From assembly GCA_022661535.1 (NCBI GenBank), contig JAKULF010000010.1, positions 2,356,001-2,420,000 of the forward strand: a DNA stretch of 64,000 nucleotides, written 5' to 3'. The position numbers were made by a program, and so were the translations under genes. Numbering within the stretch: the stretch's first letter is position 1; each line of letters begins with the position of its first letter. This stretch comes from Eutypa lata (taxonomy: Eukaryota > Ascomycota > Sordariomycetes > Xylariales > Diatrypaceae). Shown piece after piece: positions 23,795 to 35,346 of this stretch. The notes beneath the pieces are model-generated. The model did no database searches. It was not told the origin of the DNA and was given only the letters and a program-made list of their open reading frames with translations.

Positions 23795-24805
23795 AGTGAG
23801 GGTAGCTTCGGTTCTACAAGTTGTATTCTTACAGACTGTGTTGGTGTAACGAATGGCTGCACGACGGCCGTTTGTGGAGTATGCAAATAATTTATGTCTA
23901 TTTCATCTACCGAAGCTACGGTCGATAATGCGGGAGAGGTATTAAGCTTGTCATGGCGAGCGATGGCATCATATTGGTATTTGCTAGGGTTGGACGATCT
24001 CTATCTAAGATGGAGCTAACATGATTGGTTGGGATTCTCGCACGCCTTTGAAGCTATAGATCACGACATGATCCACCACAGATTTATAACGCTTCTCTTC
24101 CACATTTATCATGGTTCACCTTGCGTAAATTTGCATTTCGAAGGGATTCAATTCCTAATAGGTAGTTATCTTCCATCTGTTCAGCAGCTATTCTGTTTCT
24201 AGACATTGAGCCGTAGTCGCCGAATACTTCTATACACGGACTAAAATAGAGTTTAGCTTAGTATGAAAAGGCATTTTTGTTATTCGAAAGATCACAACAT
24301 GAACTAGAATCTGAATAGACATTTCCATGATTCTCTGTGACATCATTGTGTGCGTAAGTCGAAGAAATCTGATAGGCTAGCTTTTAGGTTATCACATTGT
24401 ACTACAACTCTTGAACTTTAGCTCAAGGAGAACTTGATTTAGGGGATATTGGCCTTAAATCAACCTCATCAGGTAAGTTATACACTTAGATTGGAACTAT
24501 TCGATCGGCAGTTTAATGCTCTTAATCATAATGATAAATTCACTTACTCCGCCCATAGGCATAATTTAAGACAATATCTCACAATCGTTGGAACTTATTT
24601 AAGTTTTATCGACTATTAACGCATATGTATACCTATATACGTATTTATCTCCTTTTTCTCCTATTCATCACATTAGATTAGGAGATTTAATATCTGCCCC
24701 TTTTCCAAGAGAACACCAGGTACCTTTTTCATCATGGTCTTCCAAGTACTATTGATTAAAACATTGATATAGCAAGAATTACTAACGGCGTTAGTGACAT
24801 ATACT
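23795..24805. other. Intergenic region, no gene seen
   Basis: About 1 kb forming the promoter side of the MFS carrier and the 3' side of the amino-acid oxidase. AT-rich from 24180 to 24760. No repeat or RNA gene recognised. Confidence 0.5.
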
Positions 24806-27246
24806 TCATGGAATGCTCAGAGTTGGAGTTCGTACCACTTCAATCCATCTTCCCATCCATTTATCTACTGCTGCTTTTGCCTCATCCACGAGGCCGAGCT
24901 CTGTATAGGAGAAGAACTTAGTCGATGTTACAACATAACACATCGCTTTTCGCGAGTTACTTACCAAGCAGCATCTGCACCGCTCCGCGCACCCCGGACT
25001 CTAGGGCTGAAGCAACCCAAGAATGTGTATACGACGTCTGCTCCCCGACGAAGATGATCTGTAAACATATCAATATCGATGTCTTTAACAGGTGTGTCTC
25101 CAGATCGACAGACTCACATTCTTATGCGTCTTGAAATATTCCGGGATATATAGCTGATGCTGTCCGATAGTTGGCTGGGCCCAACCACCGTTCGCAAACT
25201 CGTCCTCTCTCCAACACTTGCGTCTATAATTGCCCGTGTACTGATCGTAAGCGACCTCGCCATGGATCTCCGCCATGGCGTCTACCACGTACTGCACGTG
25301 CTCCGCTTCCGAGACCGAGACCCAGATATCGCCCCAGGCCACATCCGTAGTGTACGATGCGAGCAAGGTAGCCGGGCCGGTGCAGTTCAAGCAGTAGGAC
25401 GGATAGGTAGTCCATCCGATGCCCGGAATGTCGGTCTCGGTCAATCCACCGAAGATAGGGTTGTCGAGATGCTCCCAAAAGCGCGTCTCGTACTCTAGGG
25501 CTACCTTGCATGCAGATGCGAGGGGTACCCGGTTGATTGCGTTGGTGATCGTCGCACCCAGCCCTATACTCATCGTCAGCTCAGGGGCACAGCAGATTCG
25601 AGGATCTGTACCGACGTGGTAGTCGCAATCTCTGTACCATCGGAAATGGCATTGCAAGTATGGCGTAGTCAAATGTCGCATTTTGAAATATTCGATCCTC
25701 GAAGTTATTCCTCCATTGCAGGTTCAGTTTTTGCTTCTCTTCGTCGAACTGTATGCGCTCTACCCTCGTCCCGAACGACGTAATGTTATCCACTAATGGG
25801 TGGAATGATTGAGGGAGGCGATCGAGGCCTGCTAATTGTTAGGAGACAAAATTTCTTCGTAGTATATCCTAGTCAAATAGATACTTGAAGTTTGCGTACC
25901 TCCATCTATTGTTTTCCATGTCGTACTACCAAAGTTCATGCTTTCGTAGAGCTGAGCGGTCAGACCTATTTGAGATGACTGGGATGCTGTCAACTTACAA
26001 TGAACCAAAACGAGTTCTGACCATATCCAGCAGTGACTATGTCAGTATCGTTGAGTGACGCCCCTAGATAGTCCGCTAGATATGCATATGCCGACCAGAC
26101 ATCTCCGCCCTTCCCATCGAGCCCATTGACTAACAGAACACATATTAGTAAAAAAAAAAAAAAAGGGGCCTTTCGATGTAGTAATTAATATGACGTTGGA
26201 TAAATACCTAAGAAATCTTTATGGGCCCTGTGCATGTTCGTCGCGACCTCTACTAGCAAAGTTGCGTTGGCAAGAATCGCTTGGAGCTGTGCTTGCGTTG
26301 ACTTAGTAGACTCGTCAAGGGGAAGATCGATGGTGAGCGAAGGGTCCTCAGCGATCTGTCCAAGTGTAGGAGGAAGGCCGGTGCCGACCCTGATGCCATC
26401 GTAATAGTGAAATCCGTTGTCACTCTGTTGTAGCCAAGGGATGAAGTCCACACTGAGGTTGCTGTCATGACTGTTCAAACTGTTCATCTCTTCCGCTAAC
26501 TGAAACACCATCTGATGGTCCGTGACGTTGAACGTATCGTCTCCGAAGTCGATCGTTGATGGGAATCGCATCGCGCCCATTTCTTGATAGGAATAGTCGA
26601 ACGGACCCCCTGAGAGATATTCCGTGCGCACACGGCCGCCGAGTCGCTGGCTCGCTTCTAGGATCCTCACGTTCGTCAAGCCAGATTGGTGCAGGATCAG
26701 AAAAGTTATCAAGCCGGACATTCCTGCCCCTACAATGGCAATGTCTTTTGCTTTTGCCTCGGCGACATCAATAGCACTCAGGTTTTTGCCCTCGAGCAAC
26801 TTGACACCATCAAACCACGGCCCTAGTGTATCAATTCCTGTCTCATTGTTCATGGGAATACCATGAGGGCCGCGTCTCTCAACGGCCCTCTTCCGCAATT
26901 TCAAGTGCTGGTTTTCACTGCGGCCGACAAGGCTTCCTTTCGTGTCCCATGCCGATATGCAACCTCTTGATTCGCTCGATTGCACATCTTCTGGTATTAT
27001 CCAGACAAGGCGGGAGGATTTAGCATTTGGGGACTGCCCGATTTCATGGTGTGCACTCTGAGCATCCGAGTCCGAACAGGAGCCATACGTGAACGTTATC
27101 GGCCCCTCAAACTGTTCCTCGACGACAACGTGGATATTAGCAAGACGGGAGCTTAACTCGGTTCGGGTCTCAATGTGAACTGGGAGAGATCTGGTGAGAA
27201 CTGCTAGTGTTCTACTAGCAAGAACCATGTACAAAAGCCAGCGCAT
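24806..27246 (-). CDS. Secreted L-amino-acid oxidase (flavin amine oxidase)
   Basis: FAD enzyme that would oxidise L-amino acids to 2-oxo acids, ammonia and H2O2; 692 residues. Exons: 27246-26208, 26129-25999, 25951-25900, 25828-25612, 25568-25118, 25058-24965, 24900-24806; all phases close. The N-terminus MRWLLYMVLASRTLAVL looks like a secretion signal. The FAD fold starts near residue 168 (DIAIVGAGMSGLITFLIL, GxGxxG at 173-178), followed by LGGRVRT and the EMGAMRFP active-site motif. Later parts read ACKVALEYETRFWE, ANGGWAQPTIGQH and FVGEQTSYTHSWVASALESG, the conserved C-terminal FAD-contact region. The intron at 25611-25569 is only 43 bases. The intron at 25998-25952 uses CTCAG, with a CTGAC branch just before it, rather than the nearer AGs. 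The stop at 24808-24806 comes soon after KWMGRW. Confidence 0.9.
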
Positions 27247-29520
27247 AGTGCGATGTTGAAATTATCACCAACCTTCGGAAACTTCACATATCATTAGGGA
27301 AATTTGCGATGGAACACGAACGGGACGTTTACATATAAGGCCAGACAAGTGGCCAGACACTCCAGAAGGAGATCAACGGATATTAGAGGCAAGGATCATT
27401 ATGCCCCTTGCAGCCGCTCCCGCGACATTTCAAAACTTCCAACCTATAACGGCAAAAGACGAGATGTTAGCTGCAGTGTAACAATCACCTGCAAACCTTG
27501 TGGGGGCAACACGGTGGACTGCCTGCCACTTACGAACTGGGCCCGAAACGGTGCGATGATAGTCATTCCGATTGGTTCCGCATTTAGATATGATAGTTAC
27601 AACAAGTCAATGAATATTTATCAGTGAAGTCTTTTATTTCTACTCGACGTATATCGCGTATCTTTCATATATGCTAAGGGTGCATTTTAGGGTAAGTCAT
27701 CGTGTCGTGGAGTTATTGCGGTGTTTTCTAGTCTGCATGCATGAAAACACGTTGGACTCGAGCTGCATTGTCCAAGGATGATAGGTCTTCAAATATATGT
27801 ATAAAGTGTTACTTATACGTGCACTAAATATAGCTTGGTGGATGTGAGCGACGAGAATAAGTAATTGGTTTCTGATTTTTTATTATTGCTGTCAACCAAG
27901 AACACGGTTATAGGTAGTATATTCATACAGCAGCATGGCCATAAACTTCATGCCTAAAGTAACCCGTTGCTCCAGACTGCGAGAAATGCAAGTCGAGCTA
28001 ATCCGTCCACATGTGTCGCTTCCACTCTATCCCAAGCTCCCTTCCGTACCTTAATCAATGGCGACTTCAACCCCAGAGAACCTCATGTCGAGTCTCTCGT
28101 CTTGCTTTGTGATATATGCAATAGCGCCGCCAACTATACAATATCGTCAGCCCACCTATCCAAAAGGTCCAAAAAAGAGGGCCTATGATAGACCAGAGGT
28201 TAGCTTACTGGCTGCAAGTGGCAGTAAAACTGCTAGTACTCGGGGGTTCCGCAGGTTCACCGCGGCGGCACCTGCGGTGCTCCGAGGGAGACCGGTGTGG
28301 ATGCCGCCGGCGGCGTGCGTGAAATGTGCTATGTATGGCAGTTCCGATGCGATGGCAACTGGGATCATACTCAGAAAGTAATTTGATTGGTAGTAGTTAA
28401 ATAAAGTGTTGTTTGTGTTTGTTCAATGGTGATGTATGTTTTGATGGATAACAGGCTTCCCACAGCTTAAGATACAACCGTCTATTATATATCATAGACT
28501 CTGCCAGCACGTGAAGCATGAAGTGATACGAACATTTGGTTATGACGCTCAATATCATATGATAGTGTGAGGGTTCGGTGGATTCCGACCGGTTGGTGGG
28601 GTGGTCTTGGCAGCGCGTCGCCGATTACCCCAGAAACATCCATGGATCATTCAATCTCGCCCCATCCCGCAATTGGAATTCGGCTACCTCCCAAGCTGTT
28701 GACAAAATAATTGTCATAGCCCCGGACTTCGCACTGTGCAAATACAGGCAAATGAGGAGTCAAAATACGTGTAGTACAGTGCGGGGGCTATGACATTTTT
28801 TTTGTCAACAGCTTGCCTCCATAAAACCGGACTTGGTTCATATGTGCATTTGACGTGGATGATTCGGATCTAGAGAATCCAAGTTACTCAAGCTTCCATC
28901 TCGTATAGTGGTCGTTACTGAATCTCTGACATGCATTTCAGATGGGCAGATTGGGTTTAAATGACCACACCATGATCTTATCGTTCCCTGATTAGCTGAC
29001 GAGCGTAAGGTTTTGTATGTATGTATGTTCAATGATCAGCCCTAGAAATGAGGCCCAAACATTTGAACGCAACGGCTGAAAAGTCATTGTTCTCAATCTT
29101 CCGTCTCCCCATGTCAGTTTCTGTGCGAGCAGTGCAGAGCGAGCTCTCAGCTCCTTCGGTTGATTTAACGCTACTCCCAGCTTGTCTAACCGAGCCGTAT
29201 TGGGATTATAATTCCTTGCCTGAAGGATTTCTGGGAGCTAGGGCCTAGATGGTCGATAATTCAAGTCATAAGTTATGCTATGAAGCGCTGGGGTTACTTA
29301 TACCAAGTTGGCAGCATGTGGGGGCATGAAAGGGGGAATTTCTTTTTAAGAAAGTTTTCTAACAGACGAAGGGTCGTTGATGATTAACTGATTCGAGGTC
29401 GGGGGAAAAAACCTCGTCAAACACAAACACAGCTTGGTCCATTGCAATTCGCCATTTCAGGCTTTGGAGAAGGTCCTAAGTACTAGTTAACTACATCCCT
29501 CTAAACAATTGCCTATCACA
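27247..29520. other. Intergenic region with one MITE
   Basis: About 2.3 kb between divergent genes. Apart from the inverted-repeat element at 28692-28815, I see only short frames with no domain (for example 28058-28381 on both strands, GC-richer than its flanks, possibly a gene scrap). A short hairpin (CGAGGT...ACCTCG) stands at about 29394-29416. Confidence 0.5.
28692..28815. mobile_element. MITE-like element, 124 bp, with terminal inverted repeats and 5-bp target duplication
   Basis: The left end begins CAAGCTGTTGACAAAA and continues to GTCATAGCCCC. The right end read on the other strand begins the same way and matches for about 32 bases with two or three mismatches in an A/T run, then partly on to GCACTG. 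The direct flanks are CCTCC at 28687-28691 and again at 28816-28820, as expected for a target-site duplication. There is no coding capacity. The transposase family that moved it cannot be named from a 5-base duplication alone. Confidence 0.8.
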
Positions 29521-30306
29521 ATGGCGGGTATCCTAGGCAGGTCATCGTCGGACTCGACGTGCAACGTGCACAACGTGATGCGCAACGTGTCCGGATACGC
29601 GTGCGGCGTGACCTTCACGTACAAGGACCCGGCGAACCCACCGAAGTTCAACTCGTACGCCGCCGTCGAGCTGCAGGAGTGCTGCGCCATGGCCGGGAGT
29701 CCCGTGCTCCGCATCCCGGGCAACACGGGTTGCGAGATGCAGTTCTGCGAGGTGCCGGGGGCCATGTCGACGTATACCACGACGGAATACAACAGGCTTA
29801 CCTCGTCGACTACTAGCATCGAGACGTTGACATTGACGGTGTCTGGCACTGTCACGACCACCACCACGTCGACGGTAGTGGAAGTCATACAGACCCCGAC
29901 GCCATCGACCCGCGTCGTCCACTCCGAAGGCCCACCCGATGACATCGAGACTTGCATGGCCATGGTGTCCGAGGGCGACTTGCCCGACGATATCGCTGAA
30001 GGCGTCGCTAGCACGGGCAACTGGTGCATCGCTGGCATGAATGACGACTCGCTGTCCGCGGACGACGACGATGCCGCTGTCACGGCTAGCGCGGCGCCGG
30101 CTAGCTGGACCGAGGCTAGTTTCAGCTCTGCGGGTGCGTATTGGTCATCTGTAAGCGCTGCTGAGGCCAGTCCAACATCAACAACGGAGGCGAGCCCGTC
30201 ATCGACGGCGGAGTCGGGCACGAGCGATGGAGTGGGTAGAGGTGGGGATCTGCATTGGTTGACGGTCGTGTCTGTGCTGTTCGCTGGTTTCACCGTGGCC
30301 TTCTGA
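29521..30306 (+). CDS. Ser/Thr-rich fungal wall or surface protein, GPI-type C-terminus
   Basis: Single open frame, 261 residues from the ATG at 29521 (context CACAATGG); another ATG lies four codons upstream. A Cys-containing N-terminal half (TCNVHNVMRNVSGYACGVTF, LQECCAMAG, GCEMQFCEVPG) suggests a disulphide-bonded secreted domain. A long Thr/Ser-rich stretch follows, then an acidic region and a final hydrophobic segment LHWLTVVSVLFAGFTVAF with only a residue or so after it, like a GPI-anchor signal preceded by small residues. No N-terminal signal peptide is visible, so a 5' exon may be missed or the start may lie upstream. Function unknown. The antisense frame of nearly equal length is a shadow caused by high GC. 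Confidence 0.65.
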   Translation: MAGILGRSSSDSTCNVHNVMRNVSGYACGVTFTYKDPANPPKFNSYAAVELQECCAMAGSPVLRIPGNTGCEMQFCEVPGAMSTYTTTEYNRLTSSTTSIETLTLTVSGTVTTTTTSTVVEVIQTPTPSTRVVHSEGPPDDIETCMAMVSEGDLPDDIAEGVASTGNWCIAGMNDDSLSADDDDAAVTASAAPASWTEASFSSAGAYWSSVSAAEASPTSTTEASPSSTAESGTSDGVGRGGDLHWLTVVSVLFAGFTVAF

Positions 30307-30563
30307 TGGATTTATAGAAGAGCAAACATACTACGCGGGTGTGGAAGGGGCAGGGCCGTGATGTTTTACTACTACCTGTTGCCCAATTACGGCTGCCTAC
30401 TCGTTTATGCTTATGATACCCACGTAGACCTCTCAGTACATAGGTCATCCCATTAGTCCTAAGGAGATACCCCAATTATCCTGCTTTATATAGTTATACT
30501 GAATCATACTTCATAATATACAGCATCTGATTCCACATACCACATTAAGAAATCTATTTGATC

Positions 30564-32474
30564 CTAGCTATCCTCCAAATCAAGTATAATAAAGCTCGTA
30601 GACATAGCCGGCAATCCCTCGACCGTCAATTTTCCACCCAGAACCTGCCACTCCAACCCCCCAAACGGCACCTCCGCCACCGCGGCCACAGAAACCGGAA
30701 GTCCGAGTGCGAACTCGCCCTCGACGTCCACATACCCACCATTCACGACACCAACCAACACCTGCCCATCAACACCCCTCCAAAGCGCAACGTCCACAAG
30801 CTCCAGGCCATCGCCACCCCCGACGACATCCACCTTCTCGGGCTGGCCACCGACCAGGAACCCCACAACGGGCGTCCTCGTAACGACCCTGGCGAGCTCG
30901 GAGTGCGCGCCGAAGAGCTCGCGACTGCCGGGCCAGGTCCAAGCAAAAGCGCCCGTAACGCCGCGGTGGAACGCGAGGGCGTTCATGGCGTGGGCCTCGG
31001 CGACCGTCGGGTCGCGGAACCAGTAGTCCTCGCCGTGGAAGGCCTGGGGGTTGTGGATGCGGGGCGCGGCGGGCCAGCGGCCGAGCCAGCGCTCGTACTG
31101 GGCGATGTCGTCCCAGCGGTCGGGGGCGTCCTGGACGGCGCCCGCGCAGTTGTCGCACCCGCAGTCGCCGAGCGTCGCGTTGCACGCCGTGCCCCACTTG
31201 CTGAAGGTCGCGTTTATCCCGATCGGGTACACGTCTGCCATCAGGATGTCGCCGCCGGAGGAGTACGGCCCGAAGTAGTAGTCCTGGCAGTTTAGCGTGA
31301 GCGCGACGGGGTGGTAGGGGTCCAGTTGGTGGATTAGTGCTTGTGCGGCTGTGGGCGCGTCGAAGGGGCGCTGCCAGCCGTCTGGCCTGTGGGGGTTGTT
31401 AGTGCTATGGTTTTCTAGTGGAAGGTTTAGAGCATAAGACAGGGGGTATTATATGTATATTGGGGGTGAACATAATGAGGTGGTAAAGAGCTAGAGGTCA
31501 TTTAGTAGGTAGAAAAGGGGATAAACGTACTCATCAGCAGTCCAATAAGCGAACAGCCTCCCTCGACTTTTAATCGTATTAACTCTTGTCCCGGTCTCCG
31601 TGAGATTCTGATACGAGCCCCTCAAGTCAAACATGTAATGCAAGCCCTGCGAATCCATGCTGTCGTACACGACATTGGTGTCAGCGAACCCAGCAAGCGC
31701 AATAATCGCGTTCAGGCCCTCCCCATCACTCGTATAGTCGCGCACGAACTCATCCGCGGCTGCCGTCTCGTTCGACCCGTTATACAGCCCATAATATCCG
31801 TAAGGCAGCAGCGGCGTCCACTCCTCCGTCTCCCCCGGGGCTCGGAACAGCAGCGATCCCGTCAACCGATCAATCTTCGTCGCGCTGCCCCCTTCAGACA
31901 CCGCCGGTAAATACGACAACTCAGCCGTGGCCGTATAATTTCGATCACCAAACTCCGGCGCGCCGAAGAGCACCACCTGGTAGGGTTCGAGCCGGGGTTC
32001 CACGCCGGCCGCATCGAGGTCAAGTGCGTACTCGGCGCCCGAGACATTCACCGGGATCGCGGCCTGCACAAGCGGCGTGCTATCCTCGTCATTCGCGAGG
32101 TGGATGCTGAACCGGAGTTCCGTGAACGGGTTCGTAGTGACCCCGTCGCTGGTCCGGTTCTCGTACGGGTCGCCGTACCACGGCGACAGCGCCGCGCTGA
32201 CGATGAACGACCCGCGCGTCTCCGGCGCCACGTAGATGCTGTGGCGCGCCGCGAACTGCACGTGCAGGAGTTCTCCGTCGGTGGCGGGCGCCGGAGCCGT
32301 GGTGTGGCCCCCCGGCTCGAAGGCCGGGTAGCCCGACTCGTAGACCTTGCCGCACCAGCGCGGCCACCCCGGGTGCTCGCCCGTCTCGTCCGAGCTGCCT
32401 TGGGCTTTTCCGGGGCCCACCAGGCAGGTGGTCAGGAGGGCGAGCGCGTTGGAGGCTAGTACTAGGGGCTTCAT
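30564..32474 (-). CDS. Secreted glycoside-hydrolase-like protein of fungi
   Basis: Two exons, 32474-31531 and 31386-30564, with a 144-base GT-AG intron splitting the codon of the Glu in WTADEPDGWQRP. I start at the inner ATG (32474) because MKPLVLASNALALLTTCLV is a good signal peptide; the frame also permits a start at 32519. The protein is 588 residues. The N-terminal half is a beta-rich region (FIVSAALSPWYGDPYENRTS). From about 290 a TIM-barrel-like domain follows with YGYYGLYNG, YWTADEPDG and DVYPIGINATFSK, a Cys-rich loop CGCDNC, then FAWTWPG. The Glu in TADEPDG is a candidate catalytic acid. I recognise this from uncharacterised fungal glycosidase-superfamily proteins; substrate unknown. 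Several N-glycosylation sequons (NRTS, NVSG, NYTA, NGSN) fit secretion. Confidence 0.75.
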
Positions 32475-33272
32475 GATTGTCGTTGCGATGTTATCTCGCC
32501 CGTGAGCACCGTTTATCACTTACGTTGACTGCAAAAATACAAAGAGGAAATGAGCGAGCGAGTGAGTGAGTGCGTGAGCGAAGATAACAGTTGCTGCTGG
32601 CGAGAAAGTATAATTAATTAACGCTGCTTAGTTTGCGCTACGCTTACGGAACACGCCGCCACGGCCTCATCTCATAAAGTGAGAAGTACAGATGCAAGGT
32701 TTGCATTTGGAGTATGGTCGTGAGTTAACCTGGAGGTTCATGACCGGCTCGGCAGCTGGGCAGGACGCCGAGCCGGGTCTATGCAGCGATTAGGAAGGAA
32801 AGGTGGTCGCGGCGCGATGGGTTCCCATGTAACGTGCCCCAACTGCCTCTTTGAGATGTAGGGGAGCGCACGCCGATCAGGGCCGCTACGTCTATCCCAA
32901 TGCACCCCCGCTTCCTTTGCTGATCACTGTAAAATTAACTACATACACTCTTAACTACATATGTAGGTAAGTACTTAAGAGCAGGTATGATTTAAGTTTT
33001 AAAAAAAGAACGGTAGCTTTTTAGTATCTTAGATACAATTTGCGCAGGCTGAGAACAGTAGATTCTGGTTCGTATAGGTACTCACGAGTGATCCTTACTT
33101 GTTTACCTATTCTGATAAAAATCGATGCAACTTAGAACATTCACATCCATATAGAGAAATTGGGCACATCTGAGTAGACATCCCCATATGATATTAAAGA
33201 TCCTCAGATTCAGCTTCACTACCAAAGCGATCTTCAAAGTCACTGTACTCGGGCTTTGTAGGCGACTATCCG
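32475..33272. other. Intergenic region, no gene seen
   Basis: About 0.8 kb between two same-strand genes. Contains a GAGT/GAGC-rich short repeat at about 32549-32580, in the probable 5' leader of the glycosidase gene. Confidence 0.5.
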
Positions 33273-34748
33273 TTAAGAAGAACGTAAAAGATGGTTAAGT
33301 ACTATCGCCTGTTTCCCTGGGAATGTCGGTTTGTCGTTCTTCAGTTTAGGAGAAATCTCCCTAATCTTATCCTCCCACGCCTCGCTGCCCACATATGTAC
33401 CCTTGAGCCAGCGTTCTCCGGAGGAAGTGTCGAACTCCCGCCGCCCGTGCAACGTACGAAGGTTATTGAATACCACGCACTCCCCTTCCTTCATTTTGTA
33501 CTGGTACTGGTACTTGTCGTCTTCCAGCAGCTCCTTGAATTGGCGGGCTGCTGCTATCCAGGAAGAATAGGCAGATTCGCCTCGCCACCTCAAAGCCTGC
33601 AGTTGTTCTGGGCACTGGAACGGCGGGGACCAGTATATGTCTGAGTCACTGACAACGGGACGATGTTTCGAGCGCTGGTGCACGCCTTTGGTGTACCAAT
33701 AGCGGATTCTGAGAGTGCTAAGAATTGACCATGCGTTCAAATTAAGATGTCTGAGCTGCTGGGCTGCTCGTAAACCGTCACTAAATGTAGAATCGCCACC
33801 TTGACAGGTATTCTTGAGGCAGTGAAGCAGTTGAATACGCGGCGGATCGTTCATATAGAGGAGATCAGCGTGAAGTCCAAGATATGAGCTCGTATACGCG
33901 ACATTCTCGGCGTTGGGCTTGGATATGACATCCCATGTCCGTCCATAGAAGGTCTCCTGGATGATGCCTATTTTCTCTGCGATTTTCTCGACGGCGTTCT
34001 CGATGTGTGGGACATTTCGAAGGAAGAAGATACCGTGGCTGTGCAACTGGGAGAGGGCAGCAATATATTCGCTGCCTCCTTTGACGAATTCATTAAAATC
34101 AAAGAATGGGTCTAATTCCTCCATCTCAGCTTTGTCCCATAGCTGGGTAGTCTGGTTGGGCTTGCCCTGACGCTTTCCTACCACCCGCCCAAAGTAATAC
34201 GATTGTACCTGCTGAGCGGAGTATACGGAGACGTGGGAGTCGCCGGTAGAGAAGTCGTCCTTCCATGTGATCTCAAGGGACCCATCTTCCGTCTTCCGCG
34301 CTTTGGCGATAGGAAGTTCATCAGGTATGTCCGGGGTGGAAAACCCCTTCTGACCGGAGGAAGGATCAACACACCTCTCGCACGAGCACGCATCTCTTAT
34401 CCATATCCGAGGGATCTCTCGAGGTACGGACTCTGGATAAACAAGAGAGAGGGGACCAGTGTCACTAGCAAGGACGTCGTCTGTGGAATTAAGCTCCCAT
34501 GTTTCTGGCAGGTTGTTCTTCTCCTTCGGCCTATTCGTGGACATTGCAATCTGACAACCCGGGCCGAGTCCCAATCGACTTTGACTATTAGCTTTGCTCC
34601 TAGGCCTGGGCACAACACATCTTGAACGCGTTGCAGCGTGAAGTGACCATGGCGCCTTAGTCGTGGTAGAGAATCTTGTTATCTGGGTAATATTTCCATT
34701 TGTGATATTAACATGGCGCTTTATAGCTGCACGAAGAGCGTAGGTCAT
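33273..34748 (-). CDS. Gamma-butyrobetaine dioxygenase / TauD-type Fe(II), 2-oxoglutarate oxygenase
   Basis: 491 residues in one exon. Family enzymes hydroxylate gamma-butyrobetaine or trimethyllysine in carnitine synthesis. The N-terminal small domain (about 85-190) has the Cys trio at 121, 123 and 126 (DACSCERCVDP) that binds structural zinc in BBOX-type enzymes. The catalytic double-stranded helix carries the iron ligands His293 and Asp295 (LGLHADLLY) and the distal His434 (RTLHGRREFD), followed by the Arg that contacts 2-oxoglutarate. DPPRIQLLHC and CQGGDSTFSDG are also family motifs. The first 70 residues are basic and lack acids, fitting a mitochondrial leader. A second Met at 69 could serve as a cytosolic start. 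Whether the substrate is butyrobetaine or trimethyllysine is open. Confidence 0.88.
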   Translation of the reverse strand: MTYALRAAIKRHVNITNGNITQITRFSTTTKAPWSLHAATRSRCVVPRPRSKANSQSRLGLGPGCQIAMSTNRPKEKNNLPETWELNSTDDVLASDTGPLSLVYPESVPREIPRIWIRDACSCERCVDPSSGQKGFSTPDIPDELPIAKARKTEDGSLEITWKDDFSTGDSHVSVYSAQQVQSYYFGRVVGKRQGKPNQTTQLWDKAEMEELDPFFDFNEFVKGGSEYIAALSQLHSHGIFFLRNVPHIENAVEKIAEKIGIIQETFYGRTWDVISKPNAENVAYTSSYLGLHADLLYMNDPPRIQLLHCLKNTCQGGDSTFSDGLRAAQQLRHLNLNAWSILSTLRIRYWYTKGVHQRSKHRPVVSDSDIYWSPPFQCPEQLQALRWRGESAYSSWIAAARQFKELLEDDKYQYQYKMKEGECVVFNNLRTLHGRREFDTSSGERWLKGTYVGSEAWEDKIREISPKLKNDKPTFPGKQAIVLNHLLRSS

Positions 34749-35346
34749 ATCTGGCGAAAGAATTCTCTAGCTTCTCGGTGGGCGGTGAGGTAATATGAGA
34801 TTAATAACAATAACATGTATAAACCAGTACCGTAAGTAGGTCAACAAAGTGATGGATGCTTCAAGACTAACAAAATTAACAGTGAACCTAAATATATAGA
34901 TACGCTCGAGCGTTCACTTATATCACAGCATCAAAACCAGGAAGTATGAAAGAAAGAAAAAAATGAGTGTGAGGTAAAGCTACTCACCTAATGTGCCGAG
35001 GCTCAGAAGGGGCATACCTCAAGATTCAATAACAACATTTAGTTACTCGGTACATAACCTTGTAGAGCTACATGTAGATATTGCGGGGGACGGGAGTGGG
35101 CGGCTTGGGGGCTAAGGGGCCCAAATTTAGTATTTGAGATCCAGTCCATTGATCCGTATAATATCGATAAGATAACAAATTCAGAATCAACTTTCAGGCC
35201 CCACGTATCCCTTGTCCTGATCCCTGCAATCGATTGAACGACCATGAATTTTTCTTGCCGGTCAATAGGTGTAGCGTACATACTTACATCCGTAGCATCC
35301 CAATCTCCTTATGTGCAAAATATCTGAACAGAATTTCATAAGCACA
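34749..35346. other. Divergent promoter region between the dioxygenase and RRP15
   Basis: About 600 bases between two divergent starts. AT-rich; no motif confidently identified. Confidence 0.5.

Noticed and set aside
25952..25998. Apparent frameshift or ultra-short (20 or 33 base) intron in the amino-acid oxidase gene
   Set aside because: Using the later acceptor CTCAG, preceded by a CTGAC branch, gives a normal 47-base intron and the frame NSFWFI then LYESMNF. The gene is intact.
28058..28381. Open frames on both strands in a GC-richer patch
   Set aside because: Neither strand shows a domain, and both are short; likely a chance or decayed fragment.
29487..30293. 268-codon frame antisense to the surface-protein gene
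   Set aside because: It is the GC-driven shadow of the plus-strand gene: no recognised domain and no independent start context, whereas the sense frame has paired Cys and a GPI-type end.
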